DNA from: Ehretia macrophylla | Lineage: Eukaryota > Streptophyta > Magnoliopsida > Boraginales > Ehretiaceae | DNA: 64,000 bases | Assembly: GCA_037974665.1 (NCBI GenBank) | Contig: CM075777.1 | Location: 15,213,001 to 15,277,000 of the forward strand | Direction: 5' to 3' | Shown here: positions 22,020-33,962 of the stretch, piece after piece | Layout of the letters: each line of letters opens with the position of its first letter | Numbering within the stretch: the first letter of the stretch is position 1 | Notes under the pieces: model-generated | The model's input: only the letters and a program-made list of their open reading frames with translations | The model's database searches: none | What the model was told of the DNA's origin: nothing | Made by a program: the position numbers and the translations under genes

Positions 22020-23656
22020 AGATCCTAGTAAATGGCACGAAACCCCCCTGTGATTTACGCGAAGTGCATGTTTGCCTCATGTAGTTCATAAAGTGCACGT
22101 TTTTTCCTTGTGATTTGATAAAAGAGTGTGTAATATCCCTTTCATTAAAAAATATGTGCAACTTAAAGGCATTTGTGCTCCACACTCGCTATTTATGAAT
22201 TTGCAAGTGATTCACTTTAAAAAAAATATTTTACTAAACCAAAATACCCTTATCATTTTATTTTTTTCTTTTATTCTCTCACTACCAGCTTTACAAAAAA
22301 AAAAAAAATCGATGTCCATCGTCCCCAACCACCCCAACACCCCCTTCACCACTAGCTTTCCAAAAAAAAAAAAAGTTTGATGTCACATCATCCTCAATAA
22401 CCACCCCTCCCCACCGTACCCTGTTAGCTTCTCATCCCCCCTAACCCACCCCCCATAACTCTTCTCTCGCCAACCTTCTTAACCCCCCACTCTCCCACAC
22501 AAGGGCGGAGCCAGAATTTTAGTGTTCGAGGGCCAAAGTTTAAATAGAAGGTTGACGACATTGAGTATTTTAAATACAAATAAGGGTTACAAATAATATT
22601 TTAAAACAAAAATGTAAGGTTATGTTTTAATTTTTACAGTTTACTTTTTAAAGAAATTTTTATAATTTTATTGAAGAAAATTTGATTTTTAGAAAGCAAA
22701 ATAATCGTTCTAAGTATATTTTTCAATATCTATTGGTTTATATTTTGGATGTATTAGAAAAAAAATATAATAATTCTAAATTACATACTTAACTATTCAT
22801 TCTTGTTCATTGTATAAATTAAACAATTTATCTCATAATTAGACATACAAGCCAAAAAAAAAGAGAAAATATCTAAGTAGTAAAATTATCAATTAACGTT
22901 AAAGAATATAGACAAATTATTTACCTTAGCTAATTTATTTGTGTTGTTTCTCTAATCTTCAGATATTCATCCACTAATAATAAAAGAATTAAGAAAAAAA
23001 GAATTATGTATGAATTACCTAACCAAAAAATAAGTAAAGTAAATATTATACAATAATTTTTCATGATTTACTACTTTACTTTTAAGTGTGTATGTTTTAA
23101 AAATTAACACTGAGTAGGGGAAAAAGCTGCGCACCTATCCATGAAAAGAGGAAAAAAGCTTGTACTAAACTTGTTCAAAGGGTGGAGAAAGAATCGGGTA
23201 CGGGAATGAGCCAAAAGGGGAAAAAAAAAGCAACGAAAAACGGAGGGGAGGAATGGGTAAAAATAAAAAGTAAAAAAGCAAAATAGGTAAAAGGGAAAAG
23301 AAAATGAGGAAATTATCAACAAAAAAAAAAAAGAAAATGAGGAAAAGAATAGAACATGTGTAAAAACGAAAAGACAAAAAAAAGGGCTAGTTCTTATTTT
23401 TAAACCACTGAAGTGGAGACGTACATAAAAAATAAAATAAAGATTTGAGGTTGGGGGGCCCGAGCCTCCACTTGCCCCCTTCTCATTCCGTCTTTGCCCC
23501 CACAACCCACCCCACCATACTTTAACCCCGTCAGCCCTATATTCTCCCACTCCACCCCGCCCCGCCCCGCCTCGCCTCATTCCGTTAGCCCCAAATTCCC
23601 CCACCCACCTTGTCAGTTATAATTTCTCTTTTTTAGTTATGGTATGTGTGTGTATA

Positions 23657-23689
<33 letters not shown>

Positions 23690-24126
23690 CTTTTTCTTTT
23701 GTTTTTTTTTGTGGTATGTGTGTGTGTTCGTCATTGCCGCGTGGTAGAGGTGTGTAATGGGATGTGTGGGGGAGTGGGGGTGGGGGTAGGGCCTATAGGG
23801 GTGGTGGTGATGTTCATGGGGGTAAGGGTGGTGATTTTTTCTTTTTTTTTTGCTAAAAGTATGATTTTATTTTATTTTTAGCTCAAATACCATTTTCATA
23901 TTTTTTTAAAAGGCATAGTTTTATCTAATTTTGATTTCTTTTGCTCACCTTTATAAAAGGGTATAATTGTCAAATACCTACTGCTGTTAAAAAAATAAAC
24001 GACTAGTAAACGAATGGAGATGTTTAAACAATTTTAATAAGCACAGAGGGCATTAACAACTTTATAAGACATAGGGGGCAAACATGCATATAAATAAAAC
24101 CACAGAGAAATTTCCTGTCATTTATC
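22020..24126. mobile_element. family D foldback element, complete copy (~2.1 kb)
   Basis: The left end, AGTAAATGGCACGAAACCCC, pairs with the right end (reverse complement GGATAAATGACAGGAAAT, near 24,126). The right-arm phrases CACAGAGGGCATT, CATAGGGGGCAAA and CACAGAGAAA are about 28-31 bp apart. The unoccupied counterpart is visible at about 50,871-50,890 and 54,141-54,160. The flanking duplication is too decayed to define. The interior is a nested repeat (22,503-23,503), C-rich and G-rich tracts and a (TA)n run at about 23,655-23,690. No gene is supported. Confidence 0.6.
22503..23503. mobile_element. nested ~1-kb repeat, second copy
   Basis: Starts GGGCGGAGCCAGAATTTTAG and ends TTCCGTCTTTGCCCCC. 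Close relative of 13,604-14,557, nested inside family D before the segmental duplication. Non-coding; superfamily unclear. Confidence 0.4.
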
Positions 24127-25493
24127 CAAAAAAACCCTCCAACACATTACTGTGTGTATTTATTATGCGGATGCAATCCTCTACAAGCCATGTATTGGAA
24201 CAATTGAGAGCATTAGTCATTTTCTTACACTTATCAAATGATTAATCAATGTCATTGCTAATAAAGTATGTTATATATAAAATAGTGGTATATCATGTGC
24301 TCTTACCATGCTATTGAGAGTTATAATTATATTTTGGTAATAAATATAATGATCATGGTAGAAAAAAGTACTAATGAAATATAACAAAATGAAATAATTT
24401 TGGAAGCGGGAATGAGGTTATTTGGGATTTATTCATAAAATTCTTAGGGCTATTTAGCTTTTATCATATTTCCCATTACAATGATGGATACACATTTGGG
24501 ACAGTATGAATTGCACTCTTCACTAACCCTGAATTTTAAAAAAAAAATATAAAGATATTGTAAAGGCATTTTTAGTTTAAATATTAATCAGCCACCACTA
24601 GAAAAGTAAAAAATTATATATCAACATTGATTATATATTACAGTTCTACTAAAAACATATTCTAGATGCGCTATTGTCCTATTAACGACTATTTTATTTG
24701 GGTATTACATTTTAATGTACGTGTTTGATTTATAGGTGATACAATATTGGATTTATAGGAACCCATTGAGAATACAAGTAGAAGCATTAGTAGTCAATAC
24801 ATCCTTACTACATGCAAACCTAACAAATTATAAAAGCCTAATCGAGGAGACTGGTACAAGTGAAATTCATGAGGCTTATAGTTGCTCACCTGTCCGCCAT
24901 TGGTTCTTGTGAGAATGATTTAGAAGATCCAAAGCTCCTTTTATTTTCCATTTATTTTGTTGTCATGTTCATGGATTAATAAAAATGTGCAAAAGTTCTA
25001 GTAATCTGGCTAAGTATTCATTCTCCATACATGCCTTCTAATGAACCTAAAAAATAAATAAAGACCCATAATTAAACAAGAATAAAAGATATCCACCGTA
25101 AAATATCATTCATGTTATCAAGTTATTACAAGCTTTCTTTGATTTTGTTTAGTTTAGCCTGATTAATAGAGTGTGCAATAGTGGTTGCACACACATTTTT
25201 TTGTTTTCGTCTTTTTTTTTTTCAAGAGTTATAAATAACCTAAGAAATATTTTTTGCCATTAAATTAGTTAGTTAACATTCCAAATGTTAGTAGGGTCTT
25301 TATAATTCTCCTCATTTTATTAGTTTTATGGAACTTTTAATTTAAAGACTAAAAATAAATAAATAATCTAAAAAATATCTAGCCCGATATTTGCCTTTAC
25401 TCTTTTTTTTTTTTGGTCAAAAAGATATTGTTTACTCACCCACTTCTCTTTTGCATCTTCTCCTTTCTATTTTCCCCAAATTGGAGGGGAAAG
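24127..25493. other. spacer upstream of P4
   Basis: No gene. 24,130-24,480 matches 50,885-51,220 and 54,155-54,500. 24,735-24,960 matches 53,190-53,350 and 54,640-54,800. 25,140-25,493 is related to 55,050-55,588, with the same CCCCAAATTGGAGG leader just before the ATG. Confidence 0.55.
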
Positions 25494-27569
25494 ATGAAGA
25501 AGAGCAACACAGCAGCTGCTTTTATTACTTTTGGCAGCTCAAGATTTCTCTCTTCACCTAAATGAGGTACACTTACATCTACAGGTCTTTTCTTTATGCA
25601 CCCACTAATTTTCTCATCACCTCTTCCATGTATTACAACCTACCGCTCCTTTTCACTAAAATCAAGATATGGGTTTGAATCCATTAAGGACGTTGATGAT
25701 GCTATTTCTATTTTCCATCGAATGGTTCGAATGAGACCTATGCCTTCCGTTGTAGAATACTGTAAACTACTGACTGTTATTGTGAAGATGAAACATTATT
25801 CTACTGCTGTGTTTTTGTTCAAGAAAATGCGCATTTTGGGTATTCCCGTTAATGAGTATACAATGAGTATTGTGATAAACTGTTATTGCCATATGAAATG
25901 TGTCGATTTGGGTTTTGCTATCCTAGGCTGCTTTTTCAAGCTTGGCCATGTACCTAATGTCACTACCTACAGCACTCTAATTAAGGGTCTGTTCTTGAAA
26001 GATAATGTTTTTGAAGCTGTGGGTTTATTCAAAAAGTTGATCAAAGAGAAACTTTGTGAGCCAAATGAAGTTACTTTTGCCAATGTATTAGACGGATTGT
26101 ACAAATCAGGATATACAAAGAAGGCAGTTGAGCTGCTCAGGGTATTGGAGAAAGGAAATTGCAAACCTACTATCGAGTCGTATAATACTATCATGGATTG
26201 TTTATGTAAAGATAGAATGGTAGATGATGCTATGAACCTCTTATCGGAAATGATTGACAAGGGCATTCTGCCTGATGTTGTCACCTACAGTTCGTTAATT
26301 CAAGGATTGTGCAATTTTGGCGGGTGGGATGAGGTTACACTGTTATTGAATGAGATGGCTGAGTATAAATTATTTCCAAATTCATTTACATTTAATATTA
26401 TTATTGATGCACTTTGTAAGGAAGGGTTGGTAAAAGATGCAGAGAATGTATTACAAATTATGATCCGGAGCGGTGTGCATCCTAACATAGAAGAGATTTC
26501 CAGCTATCGACTCTAATAAGACTAATAGCCGTACCGCAGAAAGAAGGTCAACCTCACCTCGAAATGATTAAGAAGACGACCCTCGCTGTGGCTCATCATC
26601 ATCGAGAGGGAGCCCCTTGCACGGTGAATCGAAGAGAGGATTGACATGTCGAGATTATGCTGGATTATACACGAATATAGCGCACTAATGGATGGATATT
26701 GTTTGCAAGGCCGGTTAAATGAAGCAGAAAAAGTTTTTGAACGAACGATGGCTGAAGGCTTGAAGCCTGAAATCACTATGTATAACATTTTACTGAATGG
26801 ATATTGTAAAAATAAGAAAATAGATAATGCAATGTCCCTGTTTTAACAAATGTCTCGTCAAGGGTTTGTAGCCAGAACTGATACTTATAACATCATAATA
26901 CAGGGATTGTTCCGTATAGGTAAATGTAAAACTACACAAAACCTTTTTGAGGATTTGCAGTTGGCAGGTGTAGATCCAAACATTTTCACTTACGATATTA
27001 TGTTGGATGGGCTTTGTAAGAACAAGCACATTCAAGAAGCTTTGGCCTTTTTGTGTGATATTGAGTGCGAGGGACTAGTTCACCATATTTCTATATTCAA
27101 TATCATAATTGATGGATTGTGCAAGAGTGGGAAACTTGTTGCTCAAAATATGTTCAATAATCTTGCTTCCAAAGGATTGTATCCAGATGTTAAGACATAT
27201 ACTATAATGATAAGTGGGCTTTGTCAACAAGGGTTCCTGGAGGTTGCAAAGAAGCTTTTTGATAAAATGGAAAAAAACGGTTGCTTGCCAGATGGAGTTA
27301 CATACAATGTTATTGTCCAAGGATTCCTAAAGCAGGGTATCTCTCATGATGCGATGGTATATCTCGAGCAAATGGTCAAAAGAGGTTTCTCACCTTATGC
27401 GTCCACATTTTCCATCTTGATAGATCTACTCCCAGCAGAAGGTCATGATCCTTTGTTCCAAAATATGATTCAAAAATTGGTTCCAAGTGATAAAAGAAGT
27501 CTCCAAGATTCACATGTTGCTTTAGCTTCCTCTCTTTGACATGAGATGTTGATAGTTGCAAAGACGTAA
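25494..27569 (+). pseudogene. RFL-type PPR pseudogene (P4)
   Basis: ATG at 25,494 (MKKSNTAAAFITFG). TGA at 25,563-25,565 follows in place of an Arg codon in the presequence. 306 codons are then open from 25,596, covering repeats 1-7. About 180 bp of unrelated DNA interrupts repeat 8 (26,491-26,672). TAA at 26,844-26,846 replaces the Arg codon of LFRQM. 229 codons are open from 26,850 with one codon lost near 27,137. A premature TGA at 27,537-27,539 lies about ten codons before the homologous end (TAA, 27,567-27,569). All 14 repeats are otherwise recognisable. Nonfunctional. Confidence 0.92.
26491..26672. other. foreign ~180-bp insertion in P4
   Basis: Splits CCTAACATAG from ATAGCGCAC, which are nearly contiguous in P7 (56,570-56,595). 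It is less AT-rich than its surroundings, with no terminal repeats, A-tail or clear duplication. One forward frame is open for about 50 codons (RLIAVPQKEGQPHLEMIKK within it) with no family recognised. I infer filler DNA from a break repair; the source is unknown. Confidence 0.55.
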
Positions 27570-28185
27570 TCATCAGGTTTCTGCAGTTTTGTTGTGTTTC
27601 TCCCTTGCTGATATTACTATAGTTTATAATCTGATTATATTTGGAAAGAAATTCCTTTCCTATATAGTTTTTTTGAAAAAGTTTTTCTATGTCGAGCCTA
27701 AGAAGATGTCTCTATCTTTTCGAGATATGGAATTCATAAGTATTCATTGTATTTGATATGATAAACGTCTAGATAGAGATGCTAATTCGTCATGAAAACA
27801 ATTTTACTGATAACAGTGAGAATAGTTGATCCATTTCGGGCACTGGTTATCCCTTGACACAGCCTTGAAGAAGTTTCAATAGAAAGATTAAGCAAGACAA
27901 ACAAGCATCTTCCATGTTTGAGATATTTGTGGTTGCTAATCAAATTAGTAACTAAAGGAGGAAATAACTTATAGTTGAAGTCTTAGATGCAGAATGAGGT
28001 TTAACTAATATATAAGCAATTATAGTATCTCCCCTCTTATCTTGATTCACCATTTTCTTTTCTGATAGTGTACTAGAAACCTGAGTGCCATCCAAATCTT
28101 GGTGACTGGAGCCAGAGGATTGGAAGTGGCTTGGTAATATGGCAAAGGAATATTGTAATCAACTATTATTACTGTAAAAACCATG
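27570..28185. other. 3' block behind P4
   Basis: Diverged copy of the block at 9,998/19,438 (for example GAAGAAGTTTCAATAGAAAG near 27,865). No gene. Confidence 0.45.
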
Positions 28186-28510
28186 TGGTTTTGCAATGTT
28201 AGCCTGCTTTTTCAAGCTTGGCCATATACCTGATTTGACTACCTTCAACACTCTACTAAAGGGGGCTATTTGTAGAAGACAAGATTGTTGAAGTAGTGGA
28301 ATTATTCAAAAACTTGAGCAGAGAGAATTTTGTGAGCTTGATGAAGTTATTTTCATGGCTGTATTCGATGGACTCTGCAAATCCGGAAATACAAGAAAGG
28401 CGGTTGAGCTGCTCAATGCCTTGGAAAAATGAAATTGCATACACGACAAGAAAGCATATATCATTGTTGTTGACAATTTATGGAAAGATAATAGAATAGA
28501 TGATATATAA
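28186..28510 (+). pseudogene. PPR gene fragment (P8)
   Basis: A short piece of the same family sits inside the P4 3' block. It reads ACFFKLGHIP, then TTFNTLLKG, then after frame changes VELFKNLSREN and remnants of DGLCKSGN and KAVELL. It covers roughly repeats 2-5 only and has several indels and a stop (TGA near 28,430). No presequence and no C-terminus. A dead fragment, probably from unequal exchange. Confidence 0.8.
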
Positions 28511-29640
28511 ATGGTTTCTTCTGATGGTAATGACCTTTGATATCTTTTCTCAGGATAATGTATGAAGTTTGTTTGTCTGGATGCTGTTCTTATAAAACAT
28601 CTCCATGTATTTGTTGCACCTACTGGACATCCACCTCAGCTGCGATGAGGGAGTAACAGAGTTAGGAACATTCCCCAACACTGGGAGGACTATGTGTCAC
28701 GTAAGCTCTAAAATTTTGTTACAAACATCTGTGGAATCATTGGAGATTATTGGTATGGCAAGATGGTGCAAGACTAGCTATATAAGAATCAGAGGTGAAG
28801 ATACAGAGCAATAGAGTTTTTATCTTACTTTTTCAGCTCACTCTATTCTAGTTCAGTATTTCAATTCCTCCAAAGAAGGGTCAGTCTCTTGACCTCTTCA
28901 TTTGATTGTATTTCCTTTTCATAAAATTACTAAAAAAGGTTATGAACACCAGGGAAATCTTCTGTCAATTAAAATTACTATCTTGAGGTTGCAATTTTTA
29001 TGGTTATTGTAAGAGTGATCATTACAATATCCACTGCAATCTACATTTAGTCTCTCATTGTCTAGCATATGTTTTCTGCAGGCCATTGATGAAGGTGAAG
29101 ATTAGTAGAGCCATCACGACACTAAGAAGCTTATCAATACAAGTCAGAAGGGATTGTTGGGTTCAATCCCTGAAAAACTCCCAAGTTTCTATGTCGGATT
29201 TCGCCTTGATAAGGGGTTTGCTCATGTGATTGATGATTAAAAACGATTTCAGAGCAGCTTTTGCCTCACCATGATAAGAGGTATTCTACACTTGACGGCT
29301 GAGGACATGCATCAACTTCGGAAGCACGAGTTTGTGGATAAACAGATCCAAGATTACAGGGGATTAGAAACCTTTCGACTGGACCAGACAACTAGGCAAA
29401 TTGTTTATCTTGAAGATTACAATGGAGCAGCTAGCCAGCAATCATACTCTTCGGTATGGCGGTGGTGACTATCTGTGTCTCCTGCATCACCTCTTGTGGT
29501 GAAATTTCCTCATGCTTGAAATGGGTGGAAGGATATCGTCTAACTGTGAGCAAGATATAAGATTGTTCTCCTTTTTAACTATGGTAAATTTTAGTTCATG
29601 TGCACTATTCTTGTGATTGACACATGAAAGAACTTTTGTG
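28511..29640. other. 3' block with coding-like scraps
   Basis: Resumes the 3' block (GACCTTTGATATCTTTTCTC, about 28,531). 28,640-28,740 reads NRVRNIPQHWEDYVSRK after a stop, and 29,150-29,460 reads KLPSFYVGFRLDKGFAHVI, then after a stop LTAEDMHQLRKHEFV. Both look like old exons of an unrecognised gene. The acceptor-like TTTTCTGCAG ends at about 29,081, matching 12,077. No intact gene. Confidence 0.4.
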
Positions 29641-29649
29641 CTCCTTCCA

Positions 29650-30560
29650 TTGTTATATGTGGCAGATTGTTATATGTCCCATCAACACTCAACTGCAGCA
29701 GCCCTGGCATAGTTCCCTGCTTCAAGATCATCCTTCTGTATCTATCTCTGCAGCTTTTGCATATCAGGATTAGGATTCCCACAGCATGCTCTCAGGACGG
29801 TTGTGAACCTTCCTCCGCTGCCTTTACTAATACCTGAATTACATCACCAATACCAATAGCCTCTGATGAAGCAAGAACTTTTTCGACAGTACTATTGCAT
29901 TTTCAACAAACTTGGGATGACTTCTCTAACTCATAGAGTAGTTGAGAAAGAGCTACTATTATGCCAGACAGAATGAAGGAATGATCTGAGGGCAAGTTGT
30001 TAGATTATGAAGGGTGGATCTGATATCGAGCTTGGCCTGCATGCTGATAGTCTCGTCCACTGTTCTTAGAACTGAATTACGAATTGAGGATTTCAGCCAG
30101 AAGACGAATAGCCCCAGATGCAACAATGCCCACCTTATTTTCCATTGAAGAACAGAAGATTAAGAGGGCTGCTATTGCAAGCTCAAACAGCTGTGCGCTT
30201 TGCCAATGGACATTCAGTAGCGGTGGTGTAGCCCTAGATTTTGCAATACAGACCTTTTTTCTGCAAAATCACACAGAAGATATTAAGCAAACTATTCCAA
30301 ATGACATGTTAGTAATATGATGTGAATAATTGATCACTGAACTAAGAAAATTGAGAATCAATGCATGCAACCCTTTTGCTGCCACAGGCAAGGCTTAGCA
30401 GGGCAGCGAGTGCAGCTTCAATGGCTCCATAATCTTGCATATGAAGCATAAAGAATAATGGAGGAATGACTCATTTTTCAACCAACTTGTGCCTCTGCTT
30501 ACTGGCAAGATTACCAAATTCTCTACTGGCATTGACCTTTGCATCTATATCACCATAGAG
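29650..30560 (-). pseudogene. U-box/ARM-repeat E3 ligase fragment (PUB-type), broken
   Basis: On the minus strand from about 30,560 the translation gives NASREFGNLASKQRHKLVEK, a stop, then MLHMQDYGAIEAALAALLSL and ACGSKRV. A gap of intron-like length follows, then AIAALLIFCSSMENKVGIVA and SGAIRLLAEILN, stops and frameshifts, EHAVGILILICKSCRDRYRR and MPGLLQLSVDGT. These are the armadillo repeats and C-terminus of plant U-box E3 ligases. The U-box itself is absent. It sits inside the PPR 3' block between sequences contiguous at about 12,245-12,290, so it was inserted there as a gene fragment. Confidence 0.75.
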
Positions 30561-31282
30561 AAGAACTTATGCTATTGTTTCCCTTTTTGAACTTGAACTT
30601 AGAAGCCTCTCTCTATCCCACCCTTCTGAACTAACTTCCTTTTGGCTGTGTGTCTTTCTATTGTTTGGATTGGAAGCAACATAACTATTCCCTGAAAGTA
30701 CTATTGGCTTGAATTTCTTGTAGCAGGAGACATCTATGCTTCCAACTAAACATGGTACAAATGTAGAGATTGTTTTGGAGAATCTCTATATGTCTATTTT
30801 GAAGATGTTAGCAAGATGTTTGGCAAGTTATTGTATTTTGTTCAGTTTATCTACCTTGTGAATGTGCCTTGGCCTGACTGATACTTTTTCCTTTTTATTT
30901 TTATTCTCCGGTGTCGCACATTGTGCAAATATCACTGTCAAAGTACTAGTAATTGACTTAACGACTGTGTAACATTGTTTTGTCTTCCAAAACAATATGT
31001 GGTAACATGGAAATGACAACATCATTAAACAATAAATTCTTATTCTGCAGCTCCTTAAAAAAGTTGCAATGGTTTCGCAATGTTATTTTCAAGGAAGGAA
31101 AACCTTGACATTATGTTTGGATTGGACAAAGTGGGTGGAAAGAACTCGTTGTTTGGATTGACTTTTCGATAAGGAAAAATAAATAAATGGAGGTACTGCG
31201 ATAAGAAGAAAATACATAGAGGTATCATCGAATTTCTTAATAAGATCATTTTTATTTCCCCTCAAATTAAGGTAAGATGAAG
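30561..31282. other. 3' block, continued
   Basis: 30,720-30,900 matches 36,420-36,560. 30,960-31,270 matches 37,430-37,620 and the flanks of the family B element at 6,467. It is the unoccupied counterpart of that insertion. No gene. Confidence 0.5.
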
Positions 31283-32418
31283 GGTATCTCCGATTCACCG
31301 TGTGTTATGGTAAAAGTTCCCGGAGCACTTTCCTGGACTGGACCTGCAAAAATGAACGTTATGGTGCTATAGAAAGTGTCTCTCCAATTAGTACTCTTGC
31401 TTTTTGGAGAACATGAATATTGTATAGAAAGTGTGTATGATCTATGAGTTACCTTTTCTCTGAGAGTTTAGGTGCTATTTATACCTTTGTAAAAGAGTCT
31501 TTTTCTCTATTATCAAATTTTCTGGGATTGTGTCAGAGTTAGTAATAATTGCCTTTCCGAAGTCCTTGAGAGTCCTCTGTCCATTAAGCTCGGATTAGAT
31601 GGCCCATTGACGCATTAGACCTCAGGCATCAGGGTACTAGTCCCCGGGCCTCAGGGTACTGAACCTCGAGGTTGAGATTGGATATGGCCCTAGCTATACA
31701 AGTTCATTCAAGGGTATTTTGGTAATTATGTTCCAAGTCTGGATTTTACCTCATATCACCGTTCAATGGGCTCCCTCTGGATGACGATGCGCTACAGCGA
31801 GAGCTGACAAAAACCCTACCTTATCTGCTTGATAATTCCCTTTTCTCAATTCATCCCAGCTATGGTCAACAAGTTCTTGTGTGGGGACATGTATAATAAA
31901 TCTTTATTGAATGTGTGGATCTATACATTTTTTATGATCTAGTAAGCTAGAAGACCACCGGAACACACCCAGGACTAGAGCATGTTGTGCAAAAAGCACA
32001 CTGGGAAGGCGTGCTTCGATCGTGTCACCGGAAAACAGTTGTCGTTTACTAGTATAATATAGATGTCTTCTCTGGTAATAGCCAAGTTTACGATAGAAGA
32101 ATAGGACAACAAAAGATCCATTAGGTTGAAAAATATAAAGGTTTTTTTAACTTCTTTGTCAACAAAAACCCTGCCTTGGTCTTCAATCCCTTTGAGAACA
32201 TAGGCGCTTTAGGTGTGTGATCATGTACTCTAATAGTTACTTTGAGATTATCCGCATGTCCAAGGCGAGGCCCTTTATTCAAATGCTTGAAAATCGGAAA
32301 CTAGACTTGAAAGAATAGGAAATTAACTCAAGTGGGAGAGCCATGTCATGGTGACCTTATTGCACAAGTCACTTTCACTAATGTTTATTCCTATTCCAAC
32401 ATATCTTTTGTAGTAAGA
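31283..32418. other. unclassified ~1.1-kb insertion
   Basis: Flanking sequences (…GGTAAGATGAAG and AAAATTGTTACT…) are close together at 7,225-7,280, so about 1.1 kb is extra here. It is less AT-rich than the spacer and has no long ORF. The ends and a duplication were not resolved. It could be an LTR or DNA-transposon remnant. Confidence 0.4.
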
Positions 32419-32557
32419 CAAAAAATTGTTACTATTGTATATTTTAGTAACTTGATATTTAAAATTATTCTTACATTCTTTTTTTTTCCAATCTAAGCAA
32501 GAAACTATAAATTCGTTCCTCAAAACAAGAATTTATTAGCCTGTAAGTCTAAAATTT

Positions 32558-33081
32558 GGGTGAAGTGAACCATACCCCCTTTTTGTTTGGCATAAGTGCA
32601 TCGGTGTACCCTACATTTAAAAAATTATCATAAGTAGTCATTGTGTTTTGGTAAAAGTGCACATGACCCCTTGTTATCCAAAAAATGGTTAATTTTGATG
32701 GAGATTGACACGCATGTGCTTCAGATGCAAATGGACGGATGTTTTAATGTACATGTGAGCAAAATAATTTGATTTTTAGACATAAATGCCCTTTCAAAAA
32801 ATAAATAAAAAAACACAAAAAAATACACAAAAAAGTAAAGAAAAACAAAAAAGAAAAGGAAAATAGTCATATTCCCTACCCCGCCTCCTACCCAACTAGC
32901 CCCCTTCCCTTAGCTCGACACCCACCCCACCTGGCCCCCTACCCAGCCCATCACCCATACCCACACCCACACCCACACCCACCCCCACCCCTACCTCATC
33001 AGCTTCCCCTAGCATATCACCTCTACCCAGCCCCCTACCCCCAGCCCTGTAAATATATTTTTTTTTTCTATGTTATGTGTA

Positions 33082-33128
<47 letters not shown>

Positions 33129-33339
33129 ATATATATATAATAGGTCAAAAGAGAGAAATGAAAAAAAGGCATTTACGTTTTTTTGCAAATTCTGTTAGCT
33201 TTTTTGATGGAAAAGGGATAGAAGGGGCACGTGTGCACTTTTACCAAAATACAAGAACTACTTATGTTAGTTTTTGAAAATACAGGGGGCACCGATGCAC
33301 TTATGCCAAATAACAGGAGGGGTCTGGTGCACTTCACTC
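32558..33339. mobile_element. Mutator-like foldback element, family E (782 bp)
   Basis: The left end, GGGTGAAGTG, pairs with the right end (CACTTCACTC, reverse complement GAGTGAAGTG). The flanks CTAAAATTT (32,549-32,557) and TTAAAATTT (33,340-33,348) form a 9-bp duplication with one mismatch. The arms carry ATACAGGGGGCACCGATGCAC-type and AACAGGAGGGG phrases about 31 bp apart. The centre contains a (CCCACA)n-like C-rich tract (about 32,945-32,985) and a (TA)n run (about 33,085-33,140). No coding capacity. Confidence 0.7.
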
Positions 33340-33348
33340 TTAAAATTT

Positions 33349-33962
33349 TAACAGATTTGACTATGAGCACTTACCCTGTAATTGAAAACTTTGCAACTTC
33401 AAGGGGCAGATGAGAGGCTACAATTTGAATCTCATAAGATGGGGGCAGGTGGGAGTAGGGGAATACATACATACATACACACACACACACATATATTTGT
33501 ATTGACGTTCAGTTCAAAATAAAAAATTAAGTACTATGTTAGACTTACCGATATATTAATTTAATAATTATAAATGCAAAATATGTAGTGAAACAAGTAT
33601 ACATTTAAGATTGATCTAATAATTATGCCAAATTGGAAAGTACAAATTATGAAAAACTTACACCTAGTAAACAAAATCAACATTACACTACTCGATAAAC
33701 TCATTTTTTTATTAAATTTATATTCTAAGATGTATTTGGCACATATGAAGCATATAATATATATTCAACACTCATGTCTAGATATTACTATTTTTAAATA
33801 TAACATATAACTCTTGCCTATTCCACCACGTCGATAGTATATATCTTTTTCCTATAAAAGTAAAATTAACCCAATTTGCCTTAAATTTATCCTATTAATT
33901 AACCCACATTCTTTGTGCTGCTTCTCCTCTCCATTTCCCCAAATTTGTATTGAAGGCTAAAG
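33349..33962. other. spacer upstream of P5
   Basis: AT-rich, with a short (CA)n run at about 33,470-33,492. No gene. The last 60 bp (CCCCAAATTTG … GAAGGCTAAAG) is the diverged PPR leader. Confidence 0.45.
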
